Notes: a model not told the origin generated them from the letters alone. Positions 11,513 to 22,964 are shown, counted from the first letter of the stretch. The stretch is 64,000 nucleotides of DNA from Simmondsia chinensis (GCA_018398585.1 JAGTTD010000005.1:10591355-10655354), one strand, 5' to 3'. Translations and numbers: made by a program.

Positions 11513-12879
11513 TTGTTCCAGACTCCTTGTCTGGTATAAAAAAAAAAATATTAAAAGTGTAATCACTTTATATGCTATCTTTTCTCTTCACTTGATAAAG
11601 TCTTGTGCATTTACAATAGGTCTTGATGGCCATAGGTTTGCATGCCGCCAAGCTAGCGCGCCGCAATTTTTCATCCAAACATTTGTTATTGTGGTTCTGT
11701 TTTTTATAGTTGTTGCGACAAAAATGAAAACATGGGATCATTCCTTCGTACTATGGGTTCGAGTGATGATTGTTGACCTAAAACCATCCACTCTCTCTAT
11801 ATTCGCTCTTTCCTAACATAGTTGGATGAGCAAAAAGGTGGTGTAATAATTTGTCTTCCAACTTCCCACATAAGAGGTTTTGGATTCAAAACTTATCATC
11901 CTTCTTCTCAAATGTTGGTTTCCCTCTTTCGGGAAAGATGTTGTACTCTTTACTAATGTAAAAAATAAAAAAGAAGCCGAGTTTTTCACGCCTTCATTTC
12001 TTGCCGTTACTTCATACTGGGGCAAGATTTTGTGCCAATTCCTTAATCGATCAATTATCTCCACAGGTGAATCTTTGGCCTACCTTGAAGGACTGATAAA
12101 CACACTGAGACAACAACAACATACCCAGTGCCCCAAGGGATCCCGCTCACGCAGAGTCTAGGAGGGGTAGGATGTACGCAATCTTACCCCATCAGGGTAA
12201 GATCCTGATGAGAGATTGCTTCCAAAGACCCTTGATAAACACACTGAGAAACATAGAAAAAGTCCTTCCCTTCCCTTCTCTTATACTCTCTCTAGAGGTC
12301 TGTCTTGTTCCTCTTCTACTACTAAGTAAGTTGGGTCGCACTCTAGTCCATCACTAAAGAGTATCTTTTAGTGGTGGGCACGATGTTAATCTTGGGAGTC
12401 GGAGTGCCAGTTAGTCCTATTCTACTAATGCGAGCCGGGCCATAAATGACCTAGGGTAGTGGTGAACTTACAACATGGCAATTTTTTGATTTGATCATTC
12501 CTTTCTACTTCTTATTTCCATTTGTTTCTTAATTGTTTTTGTTATTCATTTCTGGTTGTGTTCGACATTAGTTTTTTTATGTTATTAAGATTTCTCTGTT
12601 CAAACTCAAGATTGGTCCTAGCTATAGATTTAACAGTTTTGAAGTCTCTAGTTTACTCTTCTTGGTTCGGTTGATTGTCTTGAGTTTCTTTTTAATTAGT
12701 TACTGGCTTGTTTTCCCAACATGAAATATATTAAAGACATAAATTTTTGGTCTAATGATTGAATATATTAATAAACAAACTACATTTACCTTGTCGACTG
12801 AGCATACAAATAAACAAATTACATTTGCTCAATGTCGTTTACTTAAATGAGGCATGTAACTGCCCCATCAATAAAGTCT
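11513..12879. repeat. Tandem duplication, copy A
   Basis: The unit begins with tgttccagactccttgtctg and is repeated from 12880. Blocks that match copy B in the same order include 'ttatagttgttgcgacaaaa' (11707 against 13085), a 'gttggtttccctct' block and 'attggtcctagctatagatt' (12610 against 13832). Copy A is about 1.37 kb because it carries a SINE of 122 bp plus one target duplication. No coding domain was recognised; the unit could be a non-autonomous element or a segmental duplication. Confidence 0.85.
12111..12232 (-). mobile_element. TTG-tailed SINE (TS/Au-like), 5' shortened
   Basis: This short retroposon is flanked by a perfect 17-bp duplication, tgataaacacactgaga, at 12094-12110 and 12233-12249. 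Read on the minus strand it contains ggaagcaatctctc, a hairpin-like region, gcgtacatcctaccc and a cactgggtatgttgttgttg end. That end is the known 3' body and TTG tail of TS/Au-type plant SINEs, which borrow LINE enzymes to move. The pol III head expected at the 5' end is not recognisable, so it is probably 5' truncated. The second copy of the surrounding repeat has the empty site at 13466-13484. Confidence 0.9.
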
Positions 12880-14122
12880 TGTTCAAGACTCCTTGTCTGG
12901 TATATAAAAATTGAAAGTGTGATAATTACTTTATATACTATCTTCTCTCTTGACTTGGTAAAGTCTTGCGGCACTTGAGTGGGCCCTAATGGCCACAAGT
13001 TCGAATGCTGCCAGGCTAGCATGCTGCAATGTGGTATTGACTCTTTTTTGCCCCAACGTTAGATATTTATGGTTGTGGATTTTATAGTTGTTGCGACAAA
13101 AACGGAAATGTGGGATCATTCCTTGGTTGGTACTACAGGTTCGAGCGATGATTGTTGACCTAAAGCCATCCACTCTCTATATATTCGCTCTTTACTAACA
13201 TAGTCAGATGCGCAAAAAGGTGTTAGTGTAATGGCTTATCTTCCAACGTTCTACATAAGAGGTCTTGGGTACAAAGCTTATCACCCTTTTTCGCAAATGT
13301 TGGTTTCCCTCTGTAGAAAAAGATGTAGTACTCCTTACTAATGTAAAAACATAAAAAATAAAGTCAGCTCCTCCATTTCTTGCTGTTACTTTCATATTGG
13401 GGTTTAATTGATTAGTTACCTCAATAGGTGAATCTTTGGCCTTTACACATGCTACCTTGAAGGACTGATAAACATACTAAGAGATAAAGTAATGTCCTTT
13501 CCTTCCCTACTCTTGTACTCTCTCTAGAGGTCTTTCTTGTTCCTCTTCCACTACTAAACAACTCTAGTCTATTATTAAAGGTTAACCTTTAGCAGGTGGG
13601 CTTGATGTTAATCTTGGGATTCTGAATGCTAGTTTGTCCCATTGTACTACTACAAGCCAGGTCATAAATAATTTAGAGCAGTGGTGAACTCACAACCTGG
13701 CAATTTTTTGGTTTCATCATTCTTCTCTGCTTCTTATTTCCATATGTTGCTTAATTGCTTTTGTTGTTCATTTGCAGTTGTGTTCGAGGTTGGTTTGTAC
13801 ATTATTAATGTTTCTCTGTTCAAACTCGAGATTGGTCCTAGCTATAGATTTGACAATTTTTAAGTCTCAAGTTTACTATTCTTGTTTCATGGTTGTCTCT
13901 AGTTTCTTTTTGATTAATTACTAGCTTGGTTTCCCAATGTGAAAAATGTTAAAGACAAATTTTTGGTCTACTGATTGAATAAAAAGCATAAAATTATATC
14001 AATAAACAAATTATGTTTGCCTTGTCTACTGAGAATACAAATAGAGTTTTGTTGACCCAACAAAACTTGATTCGGGAGCAATGTTGTTTTCTTAAATGAG
14101 GCATGCCTGGCCCATGAATTAA
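12880..14122. repeat. Tandem duplication, copy B
   Basis: This is the second copy of the unit that starts at 11513, about 1.24 kb long, ending near 'cttaaatgaggcatg' (also at 12840 in copy A). It lacks the SINE. The two copies differ by many substitutions and small gaps, so the duplication is not recent. No domain is recognisable in its short frames. Confidence 0.85.
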
Positions 14123-14212
14123 AGTAATACAGCATGAGTAAGCACTCAAAGTAGTTACCAGGGACCGTTACTGAAGATCGGATACTTGAGCAAGAAAAAT
14201 GCATATAAAAAT

Positions 14213-14860
14213 GTCGAATTGACTCTTGAGCAGTCTTTTCTCTCCTCCTTCAACGGTAACTTCTCTTTCACCCACGAACCACCTCTTCCGGCGCGTGTGG
14301 GCACGTGGCCGCCCACCCAGAGGGCGGAGTACCGGTACCAGAGTCGACAGGGTCCTACCTTTCAGGTCGTGCAACTTTCAAGGCCGATTGTTGATCTCCT
14401 GAGGGACCACCATTTCCACCCCATCACCTACCTCCAAAATCTCCATCACCGGTCCTCCCTCACCACCACCGGCCCTCCACCCTATCAAAAGCAAAGCCAC
14501 ACGGACACACCCGTACTCCACTACCACCAAACTCCACCTCCAACCACCAAATTCCAACACCTTTTACTGGTAACATCATCTCCCATCATCTCCAATCATC
14601 AAATTCCCCCACCCATTACTGGCGGCCATCATCACCCGCCTCCATTTTCAACCACCCATCACCGGGTCCATTATCTCTTACCATCTCCCACCTTCAATCT
14701 CAACCACCATCTCCGGCTAGCATCGTCTCCCACCAACATCTTCAAACCTCAACCACCAGCCATTATCAAATCCACCACCATCCACCGCCATCAACGCCTC
14801 CTCCTCCCTTTGGCCATCAACTTGCCCTCGTTTGCTAACCCTATCAGCACTGTTACTTGA
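14213..14860 (+). other. CCA/CAC-rich leader of the LINE-like element
   Basis: This first part of the insertion is strongly pyrimidine- and CCA-rich, with a GC content well above the flanks up to about 14340. It can be read as a 224-codon frame (14186-14860) rich in Pro, His and Thr, but that frame begins upstream in the target duplication and has no domain. I read it as an untranslated leader. Confidence 0.6.
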
Positions 14861-14871
14861 AATGCCGAGTG

Positions 14872-16680
14872 CAAATGCAGGGGTGTCCATCTTTGTTGAT
14901 GGCCTCCAGAAAACACGACAAACTCATGGCTTAGGACTATTTTTTGTGATTTCAGGTCAATCTACGACACCTTTGTTCATGTGAGGAAAAGGCTGAGGTC
15001 TAGATGGTCTTATGACTTTGTTCCGTTTCATGAATCGAATGAAGCTACACAAGCAGTTACATCCATGAATGGAAGATGGGTGGTGGGTGTCAAGCTTAGA
15101 GTGCAATGGGCAAACCCAGACAGAAGAACTGTACCTCCATCCGCCCGAAGCCAACCGCAGGAAAGGGTTGTCCAACAGGCCAGAAACGCAAGTGGTATTC
15201 AGGAACATGGGAACACACCACCTAATTGGGGTGGGGAAGATGTCAGCACAACTATTCAGAGGATTGTGGTGCGAAATACCAACAGGAGTGTCAAAGCATG
15301 GCTTGAGTGGTCAATCATTGCCCATTCATCTAAAGTCGGTCTTGATGATATTCTTACATTTATCACGGAGAATGACCTCTACGGGCTAACTCCTAAAGGC
15401 TTAAGCAACACTACCTTTATCCTGGTTTGTGACTCTGTTGACACCATGGACTCCTACCTTGGCCCCCTTAAGGAGACTCTTCTATGAAAGTACAAAGAGG
15501 TGTACAAGTACTTTGGCGGGACCTTTGGATCCCTTAATAGAAGAGTGTGGCTTAAGATTCACGGTATGCCTGTCCAATGTTGGTCCAATGACTGTTTTGT
15601 TGACATCATCAAAGTATGAGGGAAGTTCATAAGGGTGGATTCGAGGACGTCTGCCATGAGGTGCGTTGACGTAGCTAGGATACTGATTGACACCTGCTAC
15701 ACAACATGCATATATCAGATAGTCCAGGTTTAATTTAATGGGAGATCCTGCTTGTCCTTGTTAAAGAAGGCAGCTCGGTATTGGACCCAGACTACTCTCC
15801 CAGAGTTGTTGCCCATGCGGTCTCAGTTAGGTTGGCTTGGGAGCAGGCATCCTTTTTGACATAATCCTCTCAAGAAAGTTATTGTACCGTTGTAGCACGA
15901 CATACATCACATGTTCGACCTTCTCTAGAGCAAATAAGGGATTTCTCAATTGCCTGGGAGCCTGGAACTCCTATTCCATGGACTACGAATGAAGGGCTGG
16001 GTGTTACTTGGCAGCCATTAAGACAGGTCTCCTTCCATCTCAATTGTCAGATCATTGGGAGATGGGACTTGGAATGCTCTTACGTGCACGTCACACTGCA
16101 TCCTTGCGTTCTTCAGCCTATGGCCCAGCCTCCTCTTCTACTTCCATGTGTTGAGGATGATGAAGTTATAGCAGTTCTACATTATGCCCAGATAGCATCT
16201 CCTGATAACGATGCTCTAGGAAACATTAGTGATACTGATTCTGCAGCCTCTCGTCCTGAATTCCCTTTAGGCTTCAAGCCCACTGCATTGATCTGAAGCT
16301 CCAATGCAGAAGGTAGTATGCCCGGGAACCACCAAGTAGCAGTACCGTCCATGGAAGGGCGTAGCACAGATCGATGAAAACAAGAGAAACTTCCTACAAC
16401 AAAAAGGGGTAGAAGAGCGCTCAAGCATAAGATGAAGGAAAGAGAGAAGTGGGAGCTACATGAATTCCGGAAGGACATGTCACCCAGGAATAGCACAGGG
16501 AAAAAGACAAAGATCGCTGGAAAAAAGAAAAAGACAAACAGGGATAATTGGGGAGATACCACTTCTAATGCTAAGAAGATCCTAGAAGCGGAGAGAACAA
16601 TAGAAATGGGGAAAAGGTTGGGCCTTGAATTTGATGGGTTCGATCTGCCTATGATAAAAGCCATACTCGATAGAAGATGA
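14872..16680 (+). pseudogene. LINE ORF1-like protein, RRM + DUF4283
   Basis: ORF1 of such LINEs is thought to bind the element RNA. The RRM starts at VSIFVDGL (about 14884; RNP2-like), is broken by a frame change, and resumes with FVPFHESNEATQAVTSMNGR (RNP1 region) and WVVGVKLRVQWANPD. From about 15290 a DUF4283-type domain follows: KAWLEWSIIAHS, then LIFVCDS-like and YFGGTFGSLNRRVWLKIHGM in another frame, then ARILIDT. The last part, 16432-16680, is lysine-rich and ends ILEAERTIEMGKRLGLEFDG, a familiar C-terminus for this family. At least four stops or frameshifts interrupt it (near 14942, 15487, 15620 and 15732). Confidence 0.8.
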
Positions 16681-16689
16681 AAATGGGGA

Positions 16690-16965
16690 GAGATTCCACT
16701 TCTGCGGAGTTCTCGATTTTTTTGGTTTTAGGCGTTGCTTGTCCTGGTTGAATTCTCGTTTCCTTTGTGTCTGGTTGAGTTTTCAGTGTTTTTTTGTCGT
16801 ATTTTGCGGCTTCTGTTTTGTTTGTTGTTTCTTGCTTGTTGTTTTGTTGCCCTGTCTCCTTGCTTCTGTGCTGGTTGTTTTGATCCCTGTTTTCTAACAG
16901 CTGGACTCAAGGATCGCTTGGCGAGTAGTTTACTTGTATTGTGACTATGTCGCCAATTATCGAAA
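16690..16965 (+). other. 3' untranslated end of the LINE-like element
   Basis: A T/G-rich stretch ('tgttttgtttgttgtttctt') leads to 'ctatgtcgccaattatcg' and an A run. The sequence comes directly after the ORF1 stop, where ORF2 would stand in a full LINE. Confidence 0.7.
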
Positions 16966-16970
16966 AAAAA

Positions 16971-17045
16971 TGCATATAAAAATTGCACACAAATTTTTTG
17001 TAACATTTTTGCTGCTTTTGAATTTGATAGCAATTTTTATATGCA
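16971..17045. repeat. Perfect 16-bp inverted repeat (hairpin)
   Basis: tgcatataaaaattgc at 16971-16986 is repeated in inverse orientation, gcaatttttatatgca, at 17030-17045, with 43 bases between. The left arm overlaps the right target duplication of the LINE, so the arm existed at the insertion site before the LINE arrived. Confidence 0.8.
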
Positions 17046-17431
17046 ATTTTACCCTACAAACCAAGGTTTTGACTTTCAATGCTCGAGTATAAATGAGTTA
17101 TTCTTCAATTGGTAACTAATTTGGTTCACTCCACCAAAATCTTGTTAGTTTAATTTCGTTTGAGTTATTCTCTTTCAAGGTTGCAAACATAGGCCTGATT
17201 GAATCAAATTCGATATAGGTTGCTGAGCTCTTCTTATCTCCAAACAAATTCTATGTTGTTAAGCATTCTAGGTAAGGCGTTTGAGGAGTGCCCTACACTA
17301 CTCTGCCCAGCTGTCACTTAGGTTGAATCCATATTTATATTTTCTTGCACACCAAATACATATAAAAATGCAAAAGCAGCAAACGTCTTCTTAATTGAAG
17401 CACTATCTAGATCCAAGCAAAATTGTCATTG
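17046..17431. other. No recognisable gene
   Basis: AT-rich sequence. The stretch 'catataaaaatgcaaaagcagca' near 17361 partly repeats, inverted, the sequence at 17006-17045. Nothing else is recognised. Confidence 0.5.
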
Positions 17432-18953
17432 ATGTGTTTTTAAAAGTTGTTTTAAAACCGTCTACTTGCAAGCGCGTGAGATCGTCGTAGCTTTGTCGAG
17501 TATACGGGTCGTATCCACAAGGAATTGTGTTAAGTTAGACGTAGTGATTAACGAGCGATTTGAATTTTTGGGTTTTTGTTGTTTAAATAAATTGTTGACT
17601 AAATTAATAAAAACTGAATATAAAGTAAAAGTGTCAATTCAATTGAGATTAGCTTAGGGAGTGAATTTAGGGTAGCTTTACACATATCCTGTCATTATAT
17701 TTTACTTAGGACGATAATTTGAAGGACTTAGGATACAAGCTCTAGGCCTGGGTCAATGCATAAATTAGGGCTTAGGGTAATGAACTAGTCTAAAGGTATA
17801 ACCTATATTAGCACCCTAAGTGTAGCATAGATTATCTCAATGGCACTACTTAATTTCTTTGTTACTCTTAATTCAATATTGATTCATATAAAAGATTGGG
17901 TTTGGGGTTGGGTACAACCTCAACCCTGGCCACGCGTGAAATCTTGTTATGTTATGGTTGGGGCTACAAGCACAAGTCTAATCGCTGAAAAGTTGGAGAT
18001 CCAGTCATGGCTACATTCACACATAAAAAAATACCCAACAATCGTGAAGAATTCCCCACAGGGGTGAGAATATAACATAACTAAACCAATCGTCAAAAGT
18101 ATAATATAAATCTGGGATACGGGTGGCTACCTGCCCTTCATCCCTAAACTAAGAATGTTTACTCCTCCATGGGAGTTTTATACATTATGAAATCCAAAAA
18201 GAAAACAACAATGGATAAAACTAAGGATTTTAATACTCCCCCAATTGACGTTGACGTGATCCTCGCTTTTGATCCTTCCGGCACTCCGACCACCTGCGCT
18301 TCGGCGTTTGAAAACTCCTTGGATCTCGTAGTTGCTTCGAGAGGAGAGGAGACATGAGGCCAAAAGATCTGAAATTAGGTCTCCCTCTCTTAATTTATAA
18401 GTGGGGCGTCCTTAGTGTACCTCCCGTGCCCTCTCTAATCAATCTGGAAAATCGGTCTATCGATCGGCCACAGTTTTTATAGCTTGCGCAGTTAATTTAA
18501 AATGGGTGTAACTTTTGATCCGTAAAGAGTTATTGGCCAAATTATATATCAAATCGAAGCTCTCGAAGAGATATACATGAAACAAGTGGTTTCATTAGTA
18601 TATTGGACAAAATATTGGGTCATAAATACTCTTCTTTTAACCTTTTGCTCGTTTTAAGCTCGACCAATTGTCGAAATTGCATGGTCAATCGATCCATGCA
18701 CCCAAGGAAGAACTCTTTCTAATCGAATCTTGACATTAAGGGTACTTCTTTTGCACGCATGGTCGAGTTTCTCAAAGTAGTCTTCAATTATGCCTCGATT
18801 ACGCTTGAATCTTTCACTTTTCAACCTTCGTTTGTTCCGTTGCACTCTAAGCCAAAATGTACCGAGTTTACAACAAAAATATACATGTAAAATCCAAATA
18901 TATTGTAGGAATGAAGAATAAAATATATAAATATAAGGCATCTCAGTTATCAA
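17432..18953. mobile_element. Dispersed repeat R1, copy 1
   Basis: The block beginning 'gttttaaaaccgtctac' (17451) is repeated from about 28880, with the shared landmarks 'gagtatacgggtcgtatcca', 'gaacctcaaccctgaccacgcg'-like sequence and, at the other end, 'ctcaaagtagtcttcaatta' (18771 against 29937). Both copies begin near gatgtg and end near gcatc, which hints at short inverted ends, but no target duplication was settled. A minus-strand frame at 18654-18953 is conserved with copy 2. The family was not identified; it may be an LTR-like or DNA element without genes. Confidence 0.65.
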
Positions 18954-20231
18954 TTGATAAATTTACCAAAAACGCCAAAATACGTAATAAGTTGTCCTTT
19001 GAGGTCAATCACAAGTGGTTCAAACTTGATTTATTCCAAGTTGAGATAAATCCAGGACAGGTTTGTTTCCTTACTTTCACGGCAGCCATACAAAGTAGAA
19101 AACTAGACGAGCAACTCTTTTGGTGTCCATACAATGAGGATAACTTGCAAATGGCTCGAACGAGGAAATAACCATCCTCAAGGGTGAGATAATGTAGAAA
19201 TTGGCCCCAGTAAAGCTACATCTTGAACACCAACTTGAGTAAGCTTGAGCCTCAGGAGAGGGAGAAATGTCATAACCGTAGCTTTGATAGCGATGATGCA
19301 GAAAATATCCCGAAAGATGAGCAGGTAGATCTCGATAACTACTCTAGAAAGAGTTTTATAGCCATACTTGAATCTATTGCATGGAGGTTAAAATTAAAAA
19401 ATGAATGTGTGACTTCTCCAAAAGGCAACTTGCCAAAACTTAACATGTATTACTGGGCCCAAGCGAAAGTTTAGCCATCTTAAGGGATGTTGTGAATGGC
19501 GTGGGAGCCTCCATGAATGGGAGGACGCACAGATACGCTATGATGATGATGGGTGATATGAATAGGACGTAGACCTCAACTGTGTCCATCAGTGGCAAGG
19601 ATATTGTAGCAATCATATCGCAAACCTCCTCAACCAAAATCAAATCACGTATGTCGTCATATTTCGATTTTCTTTTCCGGTAGAATTAATAATCTCGATT
19701 CTCATGAAATCTCGATTTCTTAAGACAAGACGCTAAAATACTAATCGTTTCATCATCAAATTTTTTTTCCTTCGACTTCAACTGATACATAATTGTATTA
19801 ATGGCTAATAAATGTTGGGCAACACGCTTAACTGCCATCATTTTTAAATTGAATAAATTTTCAATCAGATGTATGTTGTTTGTCAGCGCTTTTTAGCACA
19901 GGCCCTTCAAAGCTTCCATCGTCTTGTTGACAACATTGTGTACCATAGTCCAGGATAAAGTAAGCCAAATAACTTTTAAAACTTAACAATCAAATAGGTT
20001 ATACTCCACGTCCTCTACAGCTTTTGGCTTCTCTCTCAATATGGAAAATTAAAGATTTTTCGCATTCAGATAATCTAAATATGCATCTACCAATATTCAA
20101 AATCAGTACTATCAAATTCCTCAACATCGAAAATTTTTACCTCATCAAATGCAATGGGTGAGCACTTCTAGTCTAAACCTCATCAAGCACTGAAATTTTC
20201 TTTTATAATGACATAAGTAGTTGTGAACCCC
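18954..20231. other. No recognisable gene
   Basis: Short frames, for example 19223-19474 on the plus strand (83 codons, acidic and lysine-rich), show no domain I recognise. The sequence looks like decayed repeat DNA. Confidence 0.5.
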
Positions 20232-20579
20232 CAACAAACACTAAACCCATAATCGTAATATAGCAAACACAAACAAAATGGGACCAAGATAAAATAAGAA
20301 CACTAGAATTTACGTGGTTCAATGAAGCCTACATTCACGGAGAGGGGCAATGAAATTTACTATATAAATTGAGGATTACAATCCTTAATATTTTCCATAC
20401 TAGGAATAAGATAGTCATATTTATAGGCATCAATCACCGCCTGTTAGCTCTACCATCACCATTTATACTACTATGATAGCGACTAAATGTATCCACTTAT
20501 AGGGACTCCAATAATGCGAGATTTAATACGTTGTTAAGGGAGACCATAAGTCTCCACACTCAAAAACATTAGCCTAACA
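20232..20579 (-). repeat. Copia-type LTR fragment
   Basis: Read on the minus strand it begins TGTTAGGCTAATG and contains 'gaaccacgtaaattctagtg', a segment I know from the U5 region of Tork-like copia LTRs, shortly before the end. A TATA-like 'tttatatagta' precedes it. No second LTR or genes are next to it, so it would be a solo or truncated LTR. Confidence 0.45.
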
Positions 20580-21991
20580 AATGTCCCACTCAAAGACTAA
20601 TGAGAATTGCTTACGAACTCTGCCACAATAGCCAACCTTGCTCCTCACAAGCAAGCGCAAACTCTAACTAAAGCTCGGCCTACCTTCAGTATATTAGGCG
20701 ATACACCCTTATTTAGAAAAGATATCATCTTACCCGCAAATCTCAATCTAGAAAATCATCTTTTTCCTATCATTCCAAATGACCCAAGTGATTATGAATT
20801 ATAACGACATCTCTACTTTCTTTTAAAATTTACATTTTATATAAAGCGAGGTCCATCAATCGAAGAGGTCTTAGATCGAGCTAGGTAGAACTAACTTAAA
20901 GTAAGAACAATAGATACAAATGGATACACATATCTACTCGAATTAATTTGAAGAAATCAAAGGGTCAATTACTCCCAACTTTGCAACCCCTGGGCCAACT
21001 GAATGTCCCTTTGAGTGATGCCCTAATCCAATTGAAAATGACATTCTAAATTTGTTAAGCCAAAACAATTAAAAAGTCATATTGTAGCATGCCCTCTACT
21101 TATGAGCAAAAGTAAGCTCTCTCCTTCAATTTAGTATTCTTTGTAGCAACTAAGTGTCCCAGTGGAACTTTCAACTAGTGTCTCCATTATTCTCTATTAA
21201 TTACTAATTATTAGAAAAAAATTGTTTTACAGTTGATTTTCATGTTATTAATTGAAGATCCATTGTGTTATGTTATGTTTCAAATTTTTTGTTTGCATTT
21301 CAAGCAGAGGTCTTGGATCATATTTTTCAGGCTAGGTTGTTATACACTTGCTCCTCTAGGATTTCTCTTTCTTTTGATATTATAATATGTAGGAGTCATT
21401 CCCATGTGAGTGACAGTAAATGGTGAGGGAGAGAGAGGGAGTGAATAAAAATCTTGTAATACTCCATACTTGATATAATGAGGTTTTCTATCTAAGCTCG
21501 TGGTTTTTCCCTCTTTTGAGCCTCGTAAATTCCACTGTCTTCGTTTCTCTTTCTCCTTTATTTTCTTATGTATTTTCCCAAATTTCGTTTTGGAACAAGA
21601 TCTACTCAGTTTTGTTTTTTCTGTAGTTTTTAGCATTTTAGATATCAAAATCATGTTTTTGAAACATTTTTCTTTCCTTTTATTTAGTTTTAACTCAAAA
21701 AAGAAAAGGAAATTAAAAGTCAAAAATGAACAAAAAATATCGCTTAAAAAAAATAAAATTTGAATTTGAAAAATTCTAAAGCTAGAACGAAAATTTATAT
21801 CGAAAAAGCCCTAAAGTTTCTATGTGCTTGCTGTATCTGACTCTCAAGTTTCATAGTATTTTAGTTATAGGGTATGGGACAAGTAGGCAAATCCTCCCTG
21901 GCAAGAAAAGAACAAGACCTTGGAAGGAACGAGTCATTTGATCAATTCAAATTTTCTTCACACGTGGTCACTTACAAAAGTGTCCAAGTGG
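20580..21991. other. No clear gene; possible LTR piece at 21250-21540
   Basis: The stretch with 'cttgtaatactccatacttg' and 'gtggtttttccctctttt' resembles the U5 end of copia LTRs, but no second copy is present. The remainder is AT-rich; the frames at 21340-21763 on both strands overlap and lack domains. Confidence 0.4.
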
Positions 21992-22003
21992 CCACTTGAT
22001 GTA

Positions 22004-22964
22004 GTTTGTTTTTTTTTTTTTCTTTTATAATTAGCGAGGATAAACCTACAATACAAAAGGTGACATCCCATACAAGAGATCAGAAGAGTACACAAAAAAG
22101 TGTAAAAAAGAGAAAATAACGAGAACACATACAAAAACAAAATTGAGAAAGCCATCAAGATAGTCATGCTCAACCCCTGAAACCATTCTAAACAGCCTAA
22201 AGATAACATAACAAGCAAAAGTAAAAAAACACACCAAAAGAAAAGCAACCTCCTACCCATAGCACCAGACGCTAAAGAAATAAAGACAGCAACACAATAA
22301 CAACTCGAGACACGCAAAGAAAACCCCACCATTTAAAACACCCAAGAGCAAGACAATAAACAAAGTAAGACAGAAACAGAAACAGAAAGAAACTCCCAAG
22401 CAAGCACCAACAAGTAGCAGAAAAGCATGCAACTGCAGTCAACTTAGACTCGAAGTATTCAACCTCCTTAGGAATCATGTCTCTAAGAAGCTCCGGAGGC
22501 AAGCTTTTGGCTGTCTTGTCACACTTTTTTCTAGCTCTTTGATTTTTCATAGGATTCAGCTATAAGTTAATAAATTTAAACTGTCAAAACATCTTATGAT
22601 TTTTCTTTTTCTTTCCAGATTTAGAACTCCTGCCAACCTTGATTTGCTTGGCCATATCATTAACACTAAGCTGGCAAGAAGATTCAGTGTTGTCAAGACT
22701 AGCAAAAGTTGTATCTGGGCCAAAACTTGGTGGGTAAGAGGGTCCATAATCCACAACATTCTTAGGATGGCCGCAATGGACCATGCCCAAAGGAGGGAAA
22801 GGGTGATGATGGCTCAAAGTCTGTCCATCCATGACCTGATAAATAGGAAGAGGAAGAGCTACCAAACTGTCCTCCATGATATCAACACTGTGCTCATCAC
22901 CCTCAAACTTGTGCCTCGAAGGGAGGGATGAAACCCTGCTCCACATTATCTAATGATCATTCCT
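22004..22964 (-). mobile_element. 5'-truncated LINE-like retroposon, ORF1 end plus 3' region
   Basis: Read on the minus strand, an ORF1-like remnant passes into a T/G-rich 3' region and then an A-rich tail (about 22009-22026). The block is flanked by ccacttgatgta (21992-22003) and ccacttgaggta (22965-22976), an imperfect 12-bp target duplication. As in the element at 14.2-17.0 kb, no endonuclease or RT lies between ORF1 and the tail. The insertion is 961 bp long. Confidence 0.75.
22560..22946 (-). pseudogene. LINE ORF1 C-terminal remnant
   Basis: The open frame at 22584-22946 is hydrophilic and ends in a lysine cluster (GRSSKSGKKKKNHKMF). After a stop, sequence in the next frame (from 22550) reads KKCDKTAKSLPPELL. 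I recognise the position and composition (ORF1 tail before the T/G-rich 3' region) rather than a conserved domain, so the assignment rests mostly on context. Confidence 0.5.

Larger units (their letters stand above)
14195..16983 (+). mobile_element. LINE-like retroposon with ORF1 only, between 18-bp target duplications
   Basis: A perfect 18-bp direct repeat, aaaaatgcatataaaaat, lies at 14195-14212 and 16966-16983. Between them is a 2.75-kb insertion that ends in a short A run, as expected for target-primed reverse transcription on the plus strand. It holds a CCA-rich leader, a broken ORF1 with RRM and DUF4283 domains, and a T/G-rich 3' region. No endonuclease or reverse transcriptase sequence is present. 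It therefore looks like a non-autonomous or internally deleted derivative of a plant LINE whose ORF1 carries an RRM. Confidence 0.85.

Noticed and set aside
14186..14860. 224-codon plus-strand frame rich in Pro, His and Thr
   Set aside because: It starts upstream inside the LINE target duplication, has no domain, and reflects the CCA-rich leader composition.
21500..21763. 87-codon Phe/Ser/Lys-rich frame
   Set aside because: AT-rich low-complexity sequence; no domain and no conserved partner in the window.
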